A stretch of 64,000 bases of DNA from Clostridiales bacterium. GTDB lineage: Bacteria; Bacillota; Clostridia; Lachnospirales; WQUN01. The translations under genes and the position numbers were made by a program. The notes beneath the pieces were generated by a model. That model did not search any database. It was not told where the DNA came from and saw only the letters and a program-made list of their open reading frames with translations. Positions 54,142 to 62,935 of this stretch are shown one piece after another. How positions within the stretch are numbered: the stretch's first letter is position 1; each line of letters opens with the position of its first letter. The stretch covers positions 1 to 64,000 of the forward strand of contig JAITSQ010000010.1 of NCBI GenBank assembly GCA_031287685.1, read 5' to 3'.

Positions 54142-55746
54142 TCATCCTCCCCCTATAAGCGCCGCGACCGCCTCCGCCGTTCTTAACCCGTCAATCGCGG
54201 ACGAGACTATGCCGCCCGCGTACCCCGCGCCCTCCCCGCAAGGGAAAAGGCCGCCCAAGGAGGACTGCCGCCCCGCTCCGCGCAGAATCGTCACGGGGGA
54301 GGAGCTTCGCGTCTCCACCCCGGTCAGCGCCGCCTCCGGAAAGGCGAAGCCCGGCGCTTTCGCGTCCATGGCTAAAATGGCTTCCGCCGCCGCGTCCAAA
54401 AATTTCCCGTCGAAAAAATCATAAAAATTCACCGGGACGGCGCCGGGCTTATAGCTTGGGGTAACTTCGCCGAAGCCCGCGCAGTCCCGCCGAGCCAGAA
54501 AATCACCGAGCCGCGCGGCCGGAGCCAGAAAATCACCGCCGCCCGCGCGGAAAGCCGTTTCCTCAAGCTTTCTGGCAAAGTCAAGGCCGTCCAGCGGGCC
54601 TTCCCGGACAAAATCCGCCGGCGCGAGGGAAATCAGAACGGCTGAGTTTGAGTTTTCCGAAGCCCGCGCGAAACGGCTCATACCGTTGACGCACAGGCCG
54701 CCCGCCTCGCTCGCGGCGGCTATAACCTCCCCGCCGGGGCACATACAGAAGGTATAGGCCCCGCGCCCGTCCCGAAGCCGCGCGGACAGCTTGTAATCGG
54801 CGGCGGGAAGTTTCCCCGCGAAGCGCCCGTACATAAGGCGGTCTATATACTCCCGCCGGTGCTCAATTCTAAATCCGGCGGAAAACGGCTTCGCCGCCAT
54901 CTCCGCGCCCTGGGCGCGCAGAGTCCGCGCGGTGTCCCTGGCGGAGTGTCCCGCGGCAAGGACGAACGCGTCCGTTTCGATAAAATATTCGCCGCCCGGT
55001 TCCTCAAGCGCGTAAACCCCGGCCACGCGTCCGCGAAGCAGCTCAAGCCGCGTGAATTTATTGCGGAAGCGGATTTCCCCGCCGAGCCTCTCTATTTCCC
55101 GCCGGATATTCTTGACTATAACGGTCAGGTTGTCCGTGCCTATATGGGGCTTCGCGTCGGTCAGGACCTCCCCCGGCGCGCCGAAATCCGCAAAAGTCCG
55201 CAATACAAACGGAATAAGCGGGTTGTTGGTCCCGCAGGTCAGCTTCCCGTCGGAGAAAGTCCCCGCTCCGCCCTCGCCAAACTGGACGTTGCTTTCCGGG
55301 TCAAGCTCCCCTGTTTCAAAAAACCGGGCCACGTCCCGCGCGCGGGCGTCCGCGTCCCGCCCGCGCTCAAGGATTATCGGCGCGAGGCCCGCCCGCCCAA
55401 GAGCCAGCGCGCAAAAAAGCCCCGCAGGGCCCGCCCCGGCGATTACCGGGCGCGTCCTCCCCGCCGCCGCTTTCTTTATTATAAATTCCGGCGGCTCCGG
55501 CGGGCGGCTTGCGCCCCTAAGCCGGAAAAACCCGTCTTTTTCCGGAAGCAAAAGCTCTATATCCGCCGTTACGACGTAAAGGACGTTCCCTTTATCCCTC
55601 GCGTCGATAGACTTCCTGCGGATAACCGCGGATTTTATATCCGCCGGTCTGATTTTAAGAAGCCTCGCCGCTTTTTTTATAATCCGCGGCGGCTGCGGCG
55701 CGCCGCCCTCCGCCGGGAAGCGCAAATCAGTCAAGCGAATCATCAA
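54142..55746 (-). CDS. FAD-dependent oxidoreductase (COG2509 type)
   Basis: A 534-residue flavoprotein. The N-terminal 90 residues (FIIKKAAAGRTRPV ends it) precede the FAD-binding GAGPAGLFCALALGRAGLAPIILERG. The segments FGEGGAGTFSDGKLTCGTNN, HIGTDNL and FPCGEGAGYAGGIVSSAIDGL are typical of the uncharacterised NAD(P)/FAD-dependent dehydrogenases of COG2509. A second in-frame ATG follows immediately. Substrate unknown; it heads a pair with the YvyF-like gene and starts 24 bp after the CvpA-type gene. Confidence 0.85.
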   Translation of the reverse strand: MMIRLTDLRFPAEGGAPQPPRIIKKAARLLKIRPADIKSAVIRRKSIDARDKGNVLYVVTADIELLLPEKDGFFRLRGASRPPEPPEFIIKKAAAGRTRPVIAGAGPAGLFCALALGRAGLAPIILERGRDADARARDVARFFETGELDPESNVQFGEGGAGTFSDGKLTCGTNNPLIPFVLRTFADFGAPGEVLTDAKPHIGTDNLTVIVKNIRREIERLGGEIRFRNKFTRLELLRGRVAGVYALEEPGGEYFIETDAFVLAAGHSARDTARTLRAQGAEMAAKPFSAGFRIEHRREYIDRLMYGRFAGKLPAADYKLSARLRDGRGAYTFCMCPGGEVIAAASEAGGLCVNGMSRFARASENSNSAVLISLAPADFVREGPLDGLDFARKLEETAFRAGGGDFLAPAARLGDFLARRDCAGFGEVTPSYKPGAVPVNFYDFFDGKFLDAAAEAILAMDAKAPGFAFPEAALTGVETRSSSPVTILRGAGRQSSLGGLFPCGEGAGYAGGIVSSAIDGLRTAEAVAALIGGG

Positions 55747-55770
55747 ATCGCCCCAACGCCATAAATATAA

Positions 55771-56472
55771 TCATATAAACCGCCTCAACACCATGTACAT
55801 AAACAGGTTATTCTTATAGAACAGCCGCGCCAGAACCGAGCCGTCGATAAGCGCCGTAATGTCCGCCGCATTCTTCGGGAAAATTATGAAAACGGCAAGC
55901 ATCGCCGCCCAGTTGAACAGAATCCACAGAAGCACGCCCAGAACGACCCCGCCGGCGCGGTTAAAAGTCTTAAGCACCGGGATTTTCGACGCCAGGCCGA
56001 GAGCGCGGCTGGCCGCCCACAGCGCGGCCGACGTCAGGATAAACACGACCCCCGCCGAGACGACGTTAATGACAAAATCCGCCGCGGCCGCCGAGATATA
56101 GTCCCGAAGGCCGCTGGCGCGAAAAATCCCGTAGACCTCCGGGTTGTTGTTTTTTATAAGCACCTCCGTTATAAACCTTGGCAGGCCGGATTTTTCAATA
56201 AGCCGCGCCTGCGCGTCAAGCCCTCCGCGCGCGGAGTTTGGCGGCAGGACGATATAATTGCCTATGACGCGCCTCAAGCCGCCGTACAGGGCTTCGTTTC
56301 CCGAAACCGCGTCGGCGACGCAGGGGTAAAGCCAGTTCGTCAGGAGCAGGGCCGCGCAGCGCGACGAAAAGTCAAAAAGCGACAGCAAAAGCCCCCGCTT
56401 GTACGAAATATACACAATCACCGCGAAAGAGCCTATTATAAAAACGTCCAAGCCGTTAACATATCCCGCCAA
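55771..56472 (-). CDS. CvpA family membrane protein
   Basis: A 233-residue CvpA-family protein with four hydrophobic segments; the first (VFIIGSFAVIVYISYKRGLL) matches the family opening and the C-terminal part (NRAGGVVLGVLLWILFNWAAML) the closing pair, around a soluble loop. CvpA relatives are linked to colicin V secretion and envelope integrity, but the mechanism is not known. It directly follows the DUF5711 gene (1 bp gap). The pairing is common in Clostridia. Confidence 0.82.
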   Translation of the reverse strand: MAGYVNGLDVFIIGSFAVIVYISYKRGLLLSLFDFSSRCAALLLTNWLYPCVADAVSGNEALYGGLRRVIGNYIVLPPNSARGGLDAQARLIEKSGLPRFITEVLIKNNNPEVYGIFRASGLRDYISAAAADFVINVVSAGVVFILTSAALWAASRALGLASKIPVLKTFNRAGGVVLGVLLWILFNWAAMLAVFIIFPKNAADITALIDGSVLARLFYKNNLFMYMVLRRFI

Positions 56473-56473
56473 G

Positions 56474-57646
56474 TCAGTTTCCTCGTTTCATAACGCGCGC
56501 CCCGCGCTCGTCCAGCACGGCTATAACCCCCGGATTTTCAAGGGGGAGCACCGTTTTCGTGTCAAGCGCCGGGCGGTGCTCCCATATAAGGCGGCCCTTT
56601 GAGTTAAAAAGAGTGTATTTTCCGCCGCTTCCGGCCACGAAATAATCCTTGACCAGCTCAAGACGCGCCGGATCCGGGTAAAAATCGGCGGAGGCGAGCA
56701 GGTTAAGGTTTTTGTCGTAAAACCTGAGCGCCCCCGCCTCCTCCCCTTCCTTGCCCGGAAAAGGCTCCCCCAAGGAAAGCGCGATACTGCCGGAGGCGCT
56801 CACCGCGAAAGACTCCACTGAATTGCCAAGCGGCATTTTCCAGGCGTCCCGCGCGCTCCCGGAGTCCGCCGAGACGTCAAGGCGGGAAAGAGACGCCTCC
56901 GTCAGCACCAGCAGGACGCCCCCGCTCAAGAAACGCAGCCTCGCCGCCAGCTCGTCCTTTATTTCCTCCTGGTAGAATATGCCGTTCGCGGCGTTCTTGC
57001 GCTGCTCCGTGTCGTTGTAAAGCAGCAGCACCTTCGACGACGGCACGGACGAATTCACGTCAAGGAAACTTATGGCCGTCACGGCCGCGTCCGGGGAAAT
57101 ATCCGCCGAGGTGGGGAATACGCCCGGTGAAACGCTGTGATAGGCGTTCATCTGCTCCCCGTCGGGGTTGAGCGCCTCTATCACCGAGCCTTCGCCCTCC
57201 TTGGCTATCACGGCGGCGCAGCCCTTCGGGTTTATGTAAAAACTTAAAATTTTCGACTCGTATGATCTTTTATACATCAGGCCGCCGGGAGAGAAAAGGT
57301 AAAACTGCGTGCCGCCTGTGTCGCACACGCCGACGTACTTCCCGTTCCCCGCGAGCAGCGGCTCCTTGAGCGAATATTCGTAGGGCGCCGACCAGGCCGG
57401 CTTCCCGCCGGAGCAGTATTCCATCCCCTCGCTCGTGGTCAAGTAAAAGCCCTTGGCCCCGTAAGAGTATATACCGGCGCGCTCCCCCTCCGGGATTGGG
57501 TACGCCGCCCCCTCCGACGCGAAATTAGCCCTGTCCGGCGCGTCCGCGCCCGGCAGGGAAAGCCGGAGATAAACCGCCGCCGACACGGCGAGGACAATAA
57601 GCGCGACGATTTTGCCGTAGCTTTTTTCTTTCGTAACTTTAGCCAT
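56474..57646 (-). CDS. DUF5711 family protein
   Basis: A 390-residue protein with one N-terminal membrane helix (VALIVLAVSAAVYLRLSL) and a long outward domain predicted to be a beta-propeller-like fold with repeated strands (YLTTSEGMEYCSGGKP, YLFSPGGLMYKRS, FYDKNLNLLAS). Matches the DUF5711 family in arrangement and neighbours. It lies between GerMN and CvpA-type genes with 1-2 bp gaps, so all are co-transcribed. Function unknown. Confidence 0.78.
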   Translation of the reverse strand: MAKVTKEKSYGKIVALIVLAVSAAVYLRLSLPGADAPDRANFASEGAAYPIPEGERAGIYSYGAKGFYLTTSEGMEYCSGGKPAWSAPYEYSLKEPLLAGNGKYVGVCDTGGTQFYLFSPGGLMYKRSYESKILSFYINPKGCAAVIAKEGEGSVIEALNPDGEQMNAYHSVSPGVFPTSADISPDAAVTAISFLDVNSSVPSSKVLLLYNDTEQRKNAANGIFYQEEIKDELAARLRFLSGGVLLVLTEASLSRLDVSADSGSARDAWKMPLGNSVESFAVSASGSIALSLGEPFPGKEGEEAGALRFYDKNLNLLASADFYPDPARLELVKDYFVAGSGGKYTLFNSKGRLIWEHRPALDTKTVLPLENPGVIAVLDERGARVMKRGN

Positions 57647-57648
57647 TT

Positions 57649-58152
57649 TTAGTCACCGGGTATATCATACCACATATCGCCCGCGTTTGCAATAAGCGTA
57701 CCCTCGGCCAGCGGCCGAAGCTCCCCGTCAATCAGCAGGGTCACGCGCTTAGCGCCGCCGCCCGGCTCAAGAGCGGTCTTTATTATCTGCGCGGCCATTC
57801 TCGTCTCGGCGTAAGAGCCCCGGAAATACAGGATTTCCGGCGACACGTTTATGTAAAGAGTCTCGCCCTCAAGCTCCGCGCCGTAAACGTTCACTCCCTC
57901 CGGGATAAAAAACGCCCCCCGCTCCGCGAAAAACGCCCGCATAAGCTCAAGCGGCCCGGCGCCACGCCCGACGCGGATAAACTTCCTGTAGAACCGGTCG
58001 GACTCCGGGTCGATTAGGCACAGCGGCCGGAAGCCGTCTTTTTCATAACTCGCGGGCACCCGCCCGGCCTCCGCCGTTTCCGGCGCCAAGAGTATGATAA
58101 CCGCGGTTATGGCCAGCGCGCGGCGCAAGGTTTTTTTAATTTCCCCCGGCAT
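57649..58152 (-). CDS. GerMN domain protein
   Basis: A 167-residue exported protein. The N-terminus has a signal segment (LAITAVIILLAPETAEA). The GerMN domain spans about residues 45-155, with ETLYINVSPEILYF and RVTLLIDGELRPLAEGT. GerMN is found in spore-germination GerM and in wall-associated proteins. Start 58152 is preferred (GGGGGGATTTT ahead) over an upstream ATG. It heads the GerMN-DUF5711-CvpA-FAD oxidoreductase-YvyF operon. Confidence 0.8.
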   Translation of the reverse strand: MPGEIKKTLRRALAITAVIILLAPETAEAGRVPASYEKDGFRPLCLIDPESDRFYRKFIRVGRGAGPLELMRAFFAERGAFFIPEGVNVYGAELEGETLYINVSPEILYFRGSYAETRMAAQIIKTALEPGGGAKRVTLLIDGELRPLAEGTLIANAGDMWYDIPGD

Positions 58153-58189
58153 AAAATCCCCCCACACATTAGCAATTTTCAAAATCGTG

Positions 58190-58399
58190 GCTCGGCGTTT
58201 TGAGCTTCCAAGAGAAGCTCAAAGCCACCTTCTTGACTGCCGACGTTCGCGAAAAACGGCTTAAAAACGGTGTTTTTCGGCACTAATGCCCTCTCGCAAG
58301 CTTCGCTTGCTGGCCGGGCGGCCGTGTTGGCCTGCCAAAAAGCCGCCTTCTTGCCCGGTGTTTTTCGGCACTAATGCCTGCCGAAAAGCCACCTTCTTG
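58190..58399. repeat. Cluster of three reverse palindromic units
   Basis: Units at 58190-58235 (core GAGCTTC/GAAGCTC), 58267-58353 (a longer form with TCGGCACTAATGCC, CGCAAGCTTCGCTTGC and GGCCGGGCGGCC) and 58354-58399 (core TCGGCA/TGCCGA). All are in the same orientation and end in the AGCCRCCTTCTTG arm. An open frame of 62 codons running through them (58261-58449, minus) has repeat-derived sequence and no ribosome site; I do not call it a gene. Confidence 0.82.
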
Positions 58400-58654
58400 C
58401 CGCCGATTTTCCGCTCCGCGCCAGTCAACGTTTTGTAAAATTGCTGCAATCACCTCTAATTTTATACCGGAAAGCGAAGCGGCGCAACGCTTTTCGTCCC
58501 CCCTTAAACCTCTCTAAAATACAAAAAAAGACGGTCTCCGTCTGTTTTCGCGCCGCTCGGTGTTTTTTTTACTTGCAGAATCGGAATTGCTTTATGCCGT
58601 CTAAAAGGCTTTAGGCGGCATAAAGTTTCCTTAACTTAAAATTATATTTTGCCC
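58400..58654. repeat. Intergenic region with a half unit and a partial AGAGCAATTCC end
   Basis: 58555-58575 carries one arm of a palindromic unit (GCTCGGTGTTTTTTTTAC), 58581-58594 one end of the AGAGCAATTCC MITE (TCGGAATTGCTTTA), and 58590-58629 a complete hairpin TTTATGCCG...GGCGGCATAAA with AGTTTCCTT. This looks like a unit inserted in, or fused to, a MITE remnant. The rest has no features I can support. Confidence 0.6.
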
Positions 58655-58876
58655 TTAATCGCGTATGGCCGAAACGTCGTCCAGCCGGCTGTAAAAGCTC
58701 AGGCAGTAAAGCCCCGCAAGCCCGATAAAAGCGTACACGATTCTGCTTGCCACCGCGTCCACCCCGCCAAACAGCACGGCTATAAGGTCAAATTGGAAAA
58801 AGCCTATAAGGCCCCAATTTATCGCGCCTATTACTATAAGCGTCAAGGCAAACCAATCGAGCGGTTTAACCCTCAT
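58655..58876 (-). CDS. DUF378 family small membrane protein
   Basis: A 73-residue two-helix membrane protein. WFALTLIVIGAINWGLIGFF is the strongly conserved DUF378 opening, followed by FDLIAVLFGG and a second helix (IVYAFIGLAGLYCLSFY). GGAGGTACC precedes the ATG. A TATAAT-like element in its leader overlaps the GCTATA end of the neighbouring MITE, so that element may supply promoter sequence. Function unknown. Confidence 0.88.
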   Translation of the reverse strand: MRVKPLDWFALTLIVIGAINWGLIGFFQFDLIAVLFGGVDAVASRIVYAFIGLAGLYCLSFYSRLDDVSAIRD

Positions 58877-58900
58877 ACGGTACCTCCTGAAAATTATATT

Positions 58901-58977
58901 TATAGCAATTCCGTTTTACGTAAGCAAAAGCCCTCCGCTAAGCCGCGGTTTCGCGAGCGAAGCGCGGAACTGCTCTA
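58901..58977. mobile_element. Short MITE-like element, AGAGCAATTCC family
   Basis: TATAGCAATTCCGTTTTACG (58901-58920) and GGAACTGCTCTA (58966-58977) are near-complementary ends of a 77 bp element upstream of the DUF378 gene. The interior contains CCGCGGTTTCGCGAGCGAAGCGCGG. Confidence 0.68.
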
Positions 58978-59082
58978 ATGGAAAACCCCGCGCTTTCCTC
59001 AAAAAACGCGCTGAAAGTATTATGCGCGGGCGGCGGGATTTTATCCGCCTCCGGCGAAAATTTCAAACAAGCGCGAATTCTA

Positions 59083-59111
59083 TTGCGTTTTACTTTTAAT
59101 AATAGTATAAT
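59083..59111 (+). promoter_or_regulatory. Sigma-A-like promoter of the ppx-ppk operon
   Basis: TTGCGT (59083-59088), 17 bp, TATAAT (59106-59111). It lies inside the 5' part of a longer possible reading frame, showing that translation must start downstream, most likely at TTG 59221. Confidence 0.65.
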
Positions 59112-59220
59112 AAAGTTGGAAAATTTTATTTACGGAAGCGTTTCCCGGTGCGGAGCCCGCCGACGGAAAACGCCGCGTTTTAGTTTTTTTAAACAAAATA
59201 TTTTCAAGGGGGCGAACCTT

Positions 59221-60789
59221 TTGCCGCGGCCAAAACCAAACGAAAAAACAGATAAACCGGCGAAAAACGCCGAGCCTATGGCGGTTATAGACGTTGGCTC
59301 GAATGAACTTCGCCTGCGCATCGCCGAAAACAAGGGCGGGGTTATGAAGTTTCTTGAGTCCGCGTCCGTGCCGCTTAATTTAGGCGGAGACACCTTCGCC
59401 CACGGCCGCATTTCTTTCGAGAAGCTCGGCCGCGCTTGCGAAATCATCAAAAACTTTCTGACGCTTTCGGCGGATTACGGCGTGTCCCAGTATAAAGTCG
59501 TGGCCACCACCGCCGTGCGCGAGAGCGAAAACCGGGACTATATCCTTGACCAGATTAAAATCAAAACCGGCGTTTCCGTCTCCGTAATTGATGATTCGGA
59601 GGAAAAGCTCTACGTTTATAAACTTATGTCCCACCTGGCGCCGGAGGAGTTTCTTAAATCCGCTATGATGGTCTATACAGGCTCCGGCAACGTCGGCCTC
59701 TCCGTTTGGAGGGACGGGCGCTCCTTTTACAGCGAGAGCGTGAAAATCGGCTCTCTGCGCATAAGCGAGGTTTTCGGCGATATGCAGGATTATTGCTCCT
59801 GTTTCCCGACGCTTGCGGACGATTATATAAAGAGCTATATGTGTCTGCTCGACGGGGATTTTTCGCACAAAATCAAGCACTTCATAACCTCCGGGCAAGA
59901 AATATCGATGATCGCGGACCTGACCGGCGCGGCGTCCGACAGTGGTTTTTATCACATCGAGGCGAAGAAGCTGTCCGCCCTCTTTGAGGAAATCAAGAGC
60001 AAGTCCGTGGAGCGCGTCGCCTCCGATTACGACATATCGGAGGAAAAGGCCGAGGTGCTCCTGCCGGCGCTGTGCATATACCGCGCGCTGCTTAATTTTA
60101 CGGAGGCGGAGGTTATCCTTACGCCGCTCGTTTACCTGACGGACGCGCTTATGTTTGAGATGCTCTATCCCGACCAGTTCTCCCGTATCTCGCGGGAGCT
60201 TGACAAGAGCACCCTGCTTTCGGCGCGCGCCATTTCCGAAAAATTCCGCGACCTCACCGCGCACAGCGCCCTTGTTGAAAAGTTCGCCGTCCAGATTTTT
60301 GATAAACTTAAAAAAATCCACGGTATGGGCAAGCGGGAGAAGCTCCTGCTTCAGACCGCCGCAATCCTCCACGACGTGGGCAAATACGTCAATATAAAGC
60401 ACCACAGCTTCCACTCCCGGAACATAATCTGCGGGTGCGAGATTATCGGGCTGAACGGTCTCGAAAAGGAAATCGTGGCGCAAATCTGCCGTTATCACTC
60501 AAAGACCAGCCCGAACGAAGGGCACGCGGATTACGCGCGCCTGCCGGTGGGCTATAAGGTGCTCGTATCGAAACTGGCGGCCATTTTAAAGCTGGCCGAC
60601 GCGCTTGACCGCGGGCACAACCAGAAGTTTTCCGGCATAGAAGCCGCTCTTAACGACGACGGGCTTGTAATCACCGTCACGACGAGCAAAAACATAGACC
60701 TGGAAATATGGTATTACAGCGAAAAAAGCCGCCTTTTTGAGGAAGTTTTCGGCATAAAGACCGCCGTCCGGCATAAAAAGCCCGTCTGA
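59221..60789 (+). CDS. Ppx/GppA-like phosphatase with HD domain
   Basis: A 522-residue protein. I place the start at TTG 59221, after AAGGGGG and downstream of the promoter; the open frame extends 81 codons further up but that part reads as leader. The N-terminal ASKHA fold has AVIDVGSNELRLRIAE. The expected second phosphate loop (DIGGGSTEL in PPX) reads YTGSGNVGLSVW, so polyphosphate or pppGpp hydrolysis may be lost or altered. The C-terminal HD domain has ILHDVGKY and HHSFHSRNII metal ligands. It precedes ppk1 by 21 bp, so a role in polyphosphate or alarmone turnover is plausible. Confidence 0.8.
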   Translation: MPRPKPNEKTDKPAKNAEPMAVIDVGSNELRLRIAENKGGVMKFLESASVPLNLGGDTFAHGRISFEKLGRACEIIKNFLTLSADYGVSQYKVVATTAVRESENRDYILDQIKIKTGVSVSVIDDSEEKLYVYKLMSHLAPEEFLKSAMMVYTGSGNVGLSVWRDGRSFYSESVKIGSLRISEVFGDMQDYCSCFPTLADDYIKSYMCLLDGDFSHKIKHFITSGQEISMIADLTGAASDSGFYHIEAKKLSALFEEIKSKSVERVASDYDISEEKAEVLLPALCIYRALLNFTEAEVILTPLVYLTDALMFEMLYPDQFSRISRELDKSTLLSARAISEKFRDLTAHSALVEKFAVQIFDKLKKIHGMGKREKLLLQTAAILHDVGKYVNIKHHSFHSRNIICGCEIIGLNGLEKEIVAQICRYHSKTSPNEGHADYARLPVGYKVLVSKLAAILKLADALDRGHNQKFSGIEAALNDDGLVITVTTSKNIDLEIWYYSEKSRLFEEVFGIKTAVRHKKPV

Positions 60790-60810
60790 GCGAGGAGGAT
60801 TTAATTTATT

Positions 60811-62910
60811 ATGGAAGATTCCTTTTACTTCAACCGGGAGCTGAGCTGGCTTGAGTTCAACACCCGCGTTCTGGAGGAAGCCCAGGACAAGACCAACCCC
60901 CTCCTGGAGCGGTTTAAGTTTCTGGCTATAACCGCGTCTAATATGGACGAGTTCTTTATGGTGCGCGTATCCGGCCTTATGGACCAGAAAGCGGCGAAAA
61001 TTCAGAAAAAAGGCCCCTCCCCGAAAGAACAGCTGGCCGCCATAAGCCAGAAGGTTCACGAAATCGTCGAGAAGCAGTACAACTGCCTCAACCGCTCGCT
61101 CCTGCCCTCTCTTGAGAAGGAGGGCGCGTCCGTCCTGAAATACGACGAGCTGAACGCGGAGCAGAAACGCGTCTGCGACGACTACTTCAAGACCACAATA
61201 TACCCCATACTGACCCCGATGGCTGTGGATAAAAGCCGCCCCCTGCCGCTTCTCAACAACCGCTCGCTTAATTTTATCGCCGAGCTTTTCGAGGACGGCG
61301 CGGACTCGGACGAGACCGGCGGCCCAGCCGCCCCGCTTTACGCGCTGGTGCAGGTGCCCACCGTGGTCAAGCGGCTGTTCCCCCTGCCCGATAAAGACGG
61401 CGGCGGCAGGTGCTTTATCCTGCTGGAGGACATAATCCGCTGCCATATCCAGTCCGTCTTTTCGGGGTACACGGTGCGGGACCGCGCCATTTTCCGCATA
61501 ACGAGAGACTCCGACCTTGAGCTGGACGAGGAGGACTCGGCCGACCTCCTGCGCGAGATGGAGAAAAGCGTCAAGCGGCGCAAATGGGGCCTGCCCGTCC
61601 GCCTCGAAATCGAAAAGAAAATGAAAAAATCAAGCCGCAAATATCTGCAGAACCTGCTCAAGCGCGGCGGTGAGGACACTTACGAAATCCCCGGCCCGCT
61701 CGACCTTACCGTATGGTCCTCCCTAGCCTCCGCCGACGCGCTCGAGGGCTACGGGCGGCTCCTGAACCCGCCCATAGCGCCTCAGCCCGTGCCTGAGTTT
61801 TTCGGGCGGGACATTTTTGAGCGCATAAAGGAATCCGACGTGCTGGCGCACCACCCGTACCAGACCTTCGACTGCGTGCTGAACTTCGTCGAGCGCGCGG
61901 CCAAAGACCCGTCCGTGCTGGCCATAAAACAAACGCTTTACCGCGTCTCGGGCGGCTCGCCGATTGTGGCGGCGCTGATGGCGGCGGCGGAAGCCGGCAA
62001 GCAGGTGACTGTTCTTGTGGAGCTTAAGGCCCGCTTTGACGAGGAGAACAACATAAACTGGGCCAAGAAGCTCGAACAGTCCGGCGCGCACGTGGTCTAC
62101 GGCCTGTCCGGGCTTAAGACGCACTGCAAGGTCTGTCTCGTCGTGCGGCGGGAGGACGACGGTATTCACCGTTATATTCATCTTGGCACGGGCAACTACA
62201 ACGACAGCACCGCCCGCTTTTACACCGACCTGGGTTATTTTACCCACAGCGAGGCGCTTGGCTCGGACGTGTCGTCGATGTTCAACCTGCTCACGGGCTA
62301 CGCGAAAAACCAGGACTTCAACAAGCTCTTCGTGGCCCCGTCAAATATGCGCCAGAACTTCATAAAACTAATCGAGCGGGAAACGCGCAACGCCGCCGAG
62401 GGCAAAAAATCCGGCGTCACCGCCAAGCTGAACTCCCTTGTTGACAGAGGCATTATAGACGCGCTCTACGCCGCGTCCCAAGCTGGCGCGCCCGTCCGGC
62501 TCATAGTCCGGGGGGTGTGCTGCCTCCGCGCCGGGATAGCCGGCTTGAGCGAAAATATAAGCGTCCACAGCATAGTTGACCGCTTCCTTGAGCACAGCCG
62601 GATCTACTGCTTCGAGAACGCCGGAAACCCGAAAATTTACCTCTCCAGCGCGGACTGGATGCCCCGCAACCTTGACCGCCGCGTGGAGACGGCCTTCCCC
62701 ATAGAGGACGCGCGGCTGAAAGAAAAAATTACGAAAATTCTCAACATAACCCTTTCGGACACGGCGAAGCTGCGCACGCAGAAGCCGGACGGCAGCTACG
62801 AAAAAATCGACCGGCGCGGAAAAGAGCTTATCCGCTCCCAGATGACGTTTCAGCAAATGGCGGAGGACGAGTGCCGCGAGATATTTGAGGAAGCGGCGCC
62901 AAAATTGTAA
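60811..62910 (+). CDS. ppk1: Polyphosphate kinase 1
   Basis: A 699-residue enzyme that reversibly makes polyphosphate from ATP. It opens with ELSWLEFNTRVLEEAQD and has FLAITASNMDEFFMVRVSGL; the phospholipase-D-like halves carry GLKTHCKVCLVVRRE (the histidine phosphorylated in PPK1 by analogy), YIHLGTGNYND and LSSADWMPRNLDRRVE. Length and order are standard. A GAGGAGG site precedes the ATG. Polyphosphate synthesis (Ppk1) and a Ppx-like protein are thus encoded together. Confidence 0.96.
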   Translation: MEDSFYFNRELSWLEFNTRVLEEAQDKTNPLLERFKFLAITASNMDEFFMVRVSGLMDQKAAKIQKKGPSPKEQLAAISQKVHEIVEKQYNCLNRSLLPSLEKEGASVLKYDELNAEQKRVCDDYFKTTIYPILTPMAVDKSRPLPLLNNRSLNFIAELFEDGADSDETGGPAAPLYALVQVPTVVKRLFPLPDKDGGGRCFILLEDIIRCHIQSVFSGYTVRDRAIFRITRDSDLELDEEDSADLLREMEKSVKRRKWGLPVRLEIEKKMKKSSRKYLQNLLKRGGEDTYEIPGPLDLTVWSSLASADALEGYGRLLNPPIAPQPVPEFFGRDIFERIKESDVLAHHPYQTFDCVLNFVERAAKDPSVLAIKQTLYRVSGGSPIVAALMAAAEAGKQVTVLVELKARFDEENNINWAKKLEQSGAHVVYGLSGLKTHCKVCLVVRREDDGIHRYIHLGTGNYNDSTARFYTDLGYFTHSEALGSDVSSMFNLLTGYAKNQDFNKLFVAPSNMRQNFIKLIERETRNAAEGKKSGVTAKLNSLVDRGIIDALYAASQAGAPVRLIVRGVCCLRAGIAGLSENISVHSIVDRFLEHSRIYCFENAGNPKIYLSSADWMPRNLDRRVETAFPIEDARLKEKITKILNITLSDTAKLRTQKPDGSYEKIDRRGKELIRSQMTFQQMAEDECREIFEEAAPKL

Positions 62911-62935
62911 CCGGCGCCTTTTAGGAGGAAAAATT

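Noticed and set aside
58261-58449. 62-codon minus-strand frame near the GerMN gene
   Set aside because: It reads through two repeat units and lacks a ribosome site.
58978-59220. N-terminal extension of the Ppx-like protein
   Set aside because: A good promoter lies inside it and the sequence before TTG 59221 has no domain character.
59380-60498. 372-codon minus-strand frame opposite the Ppx-like gene
   Set aside because: It is a shadow frame; the plus strand has promoter, domains and operon context.
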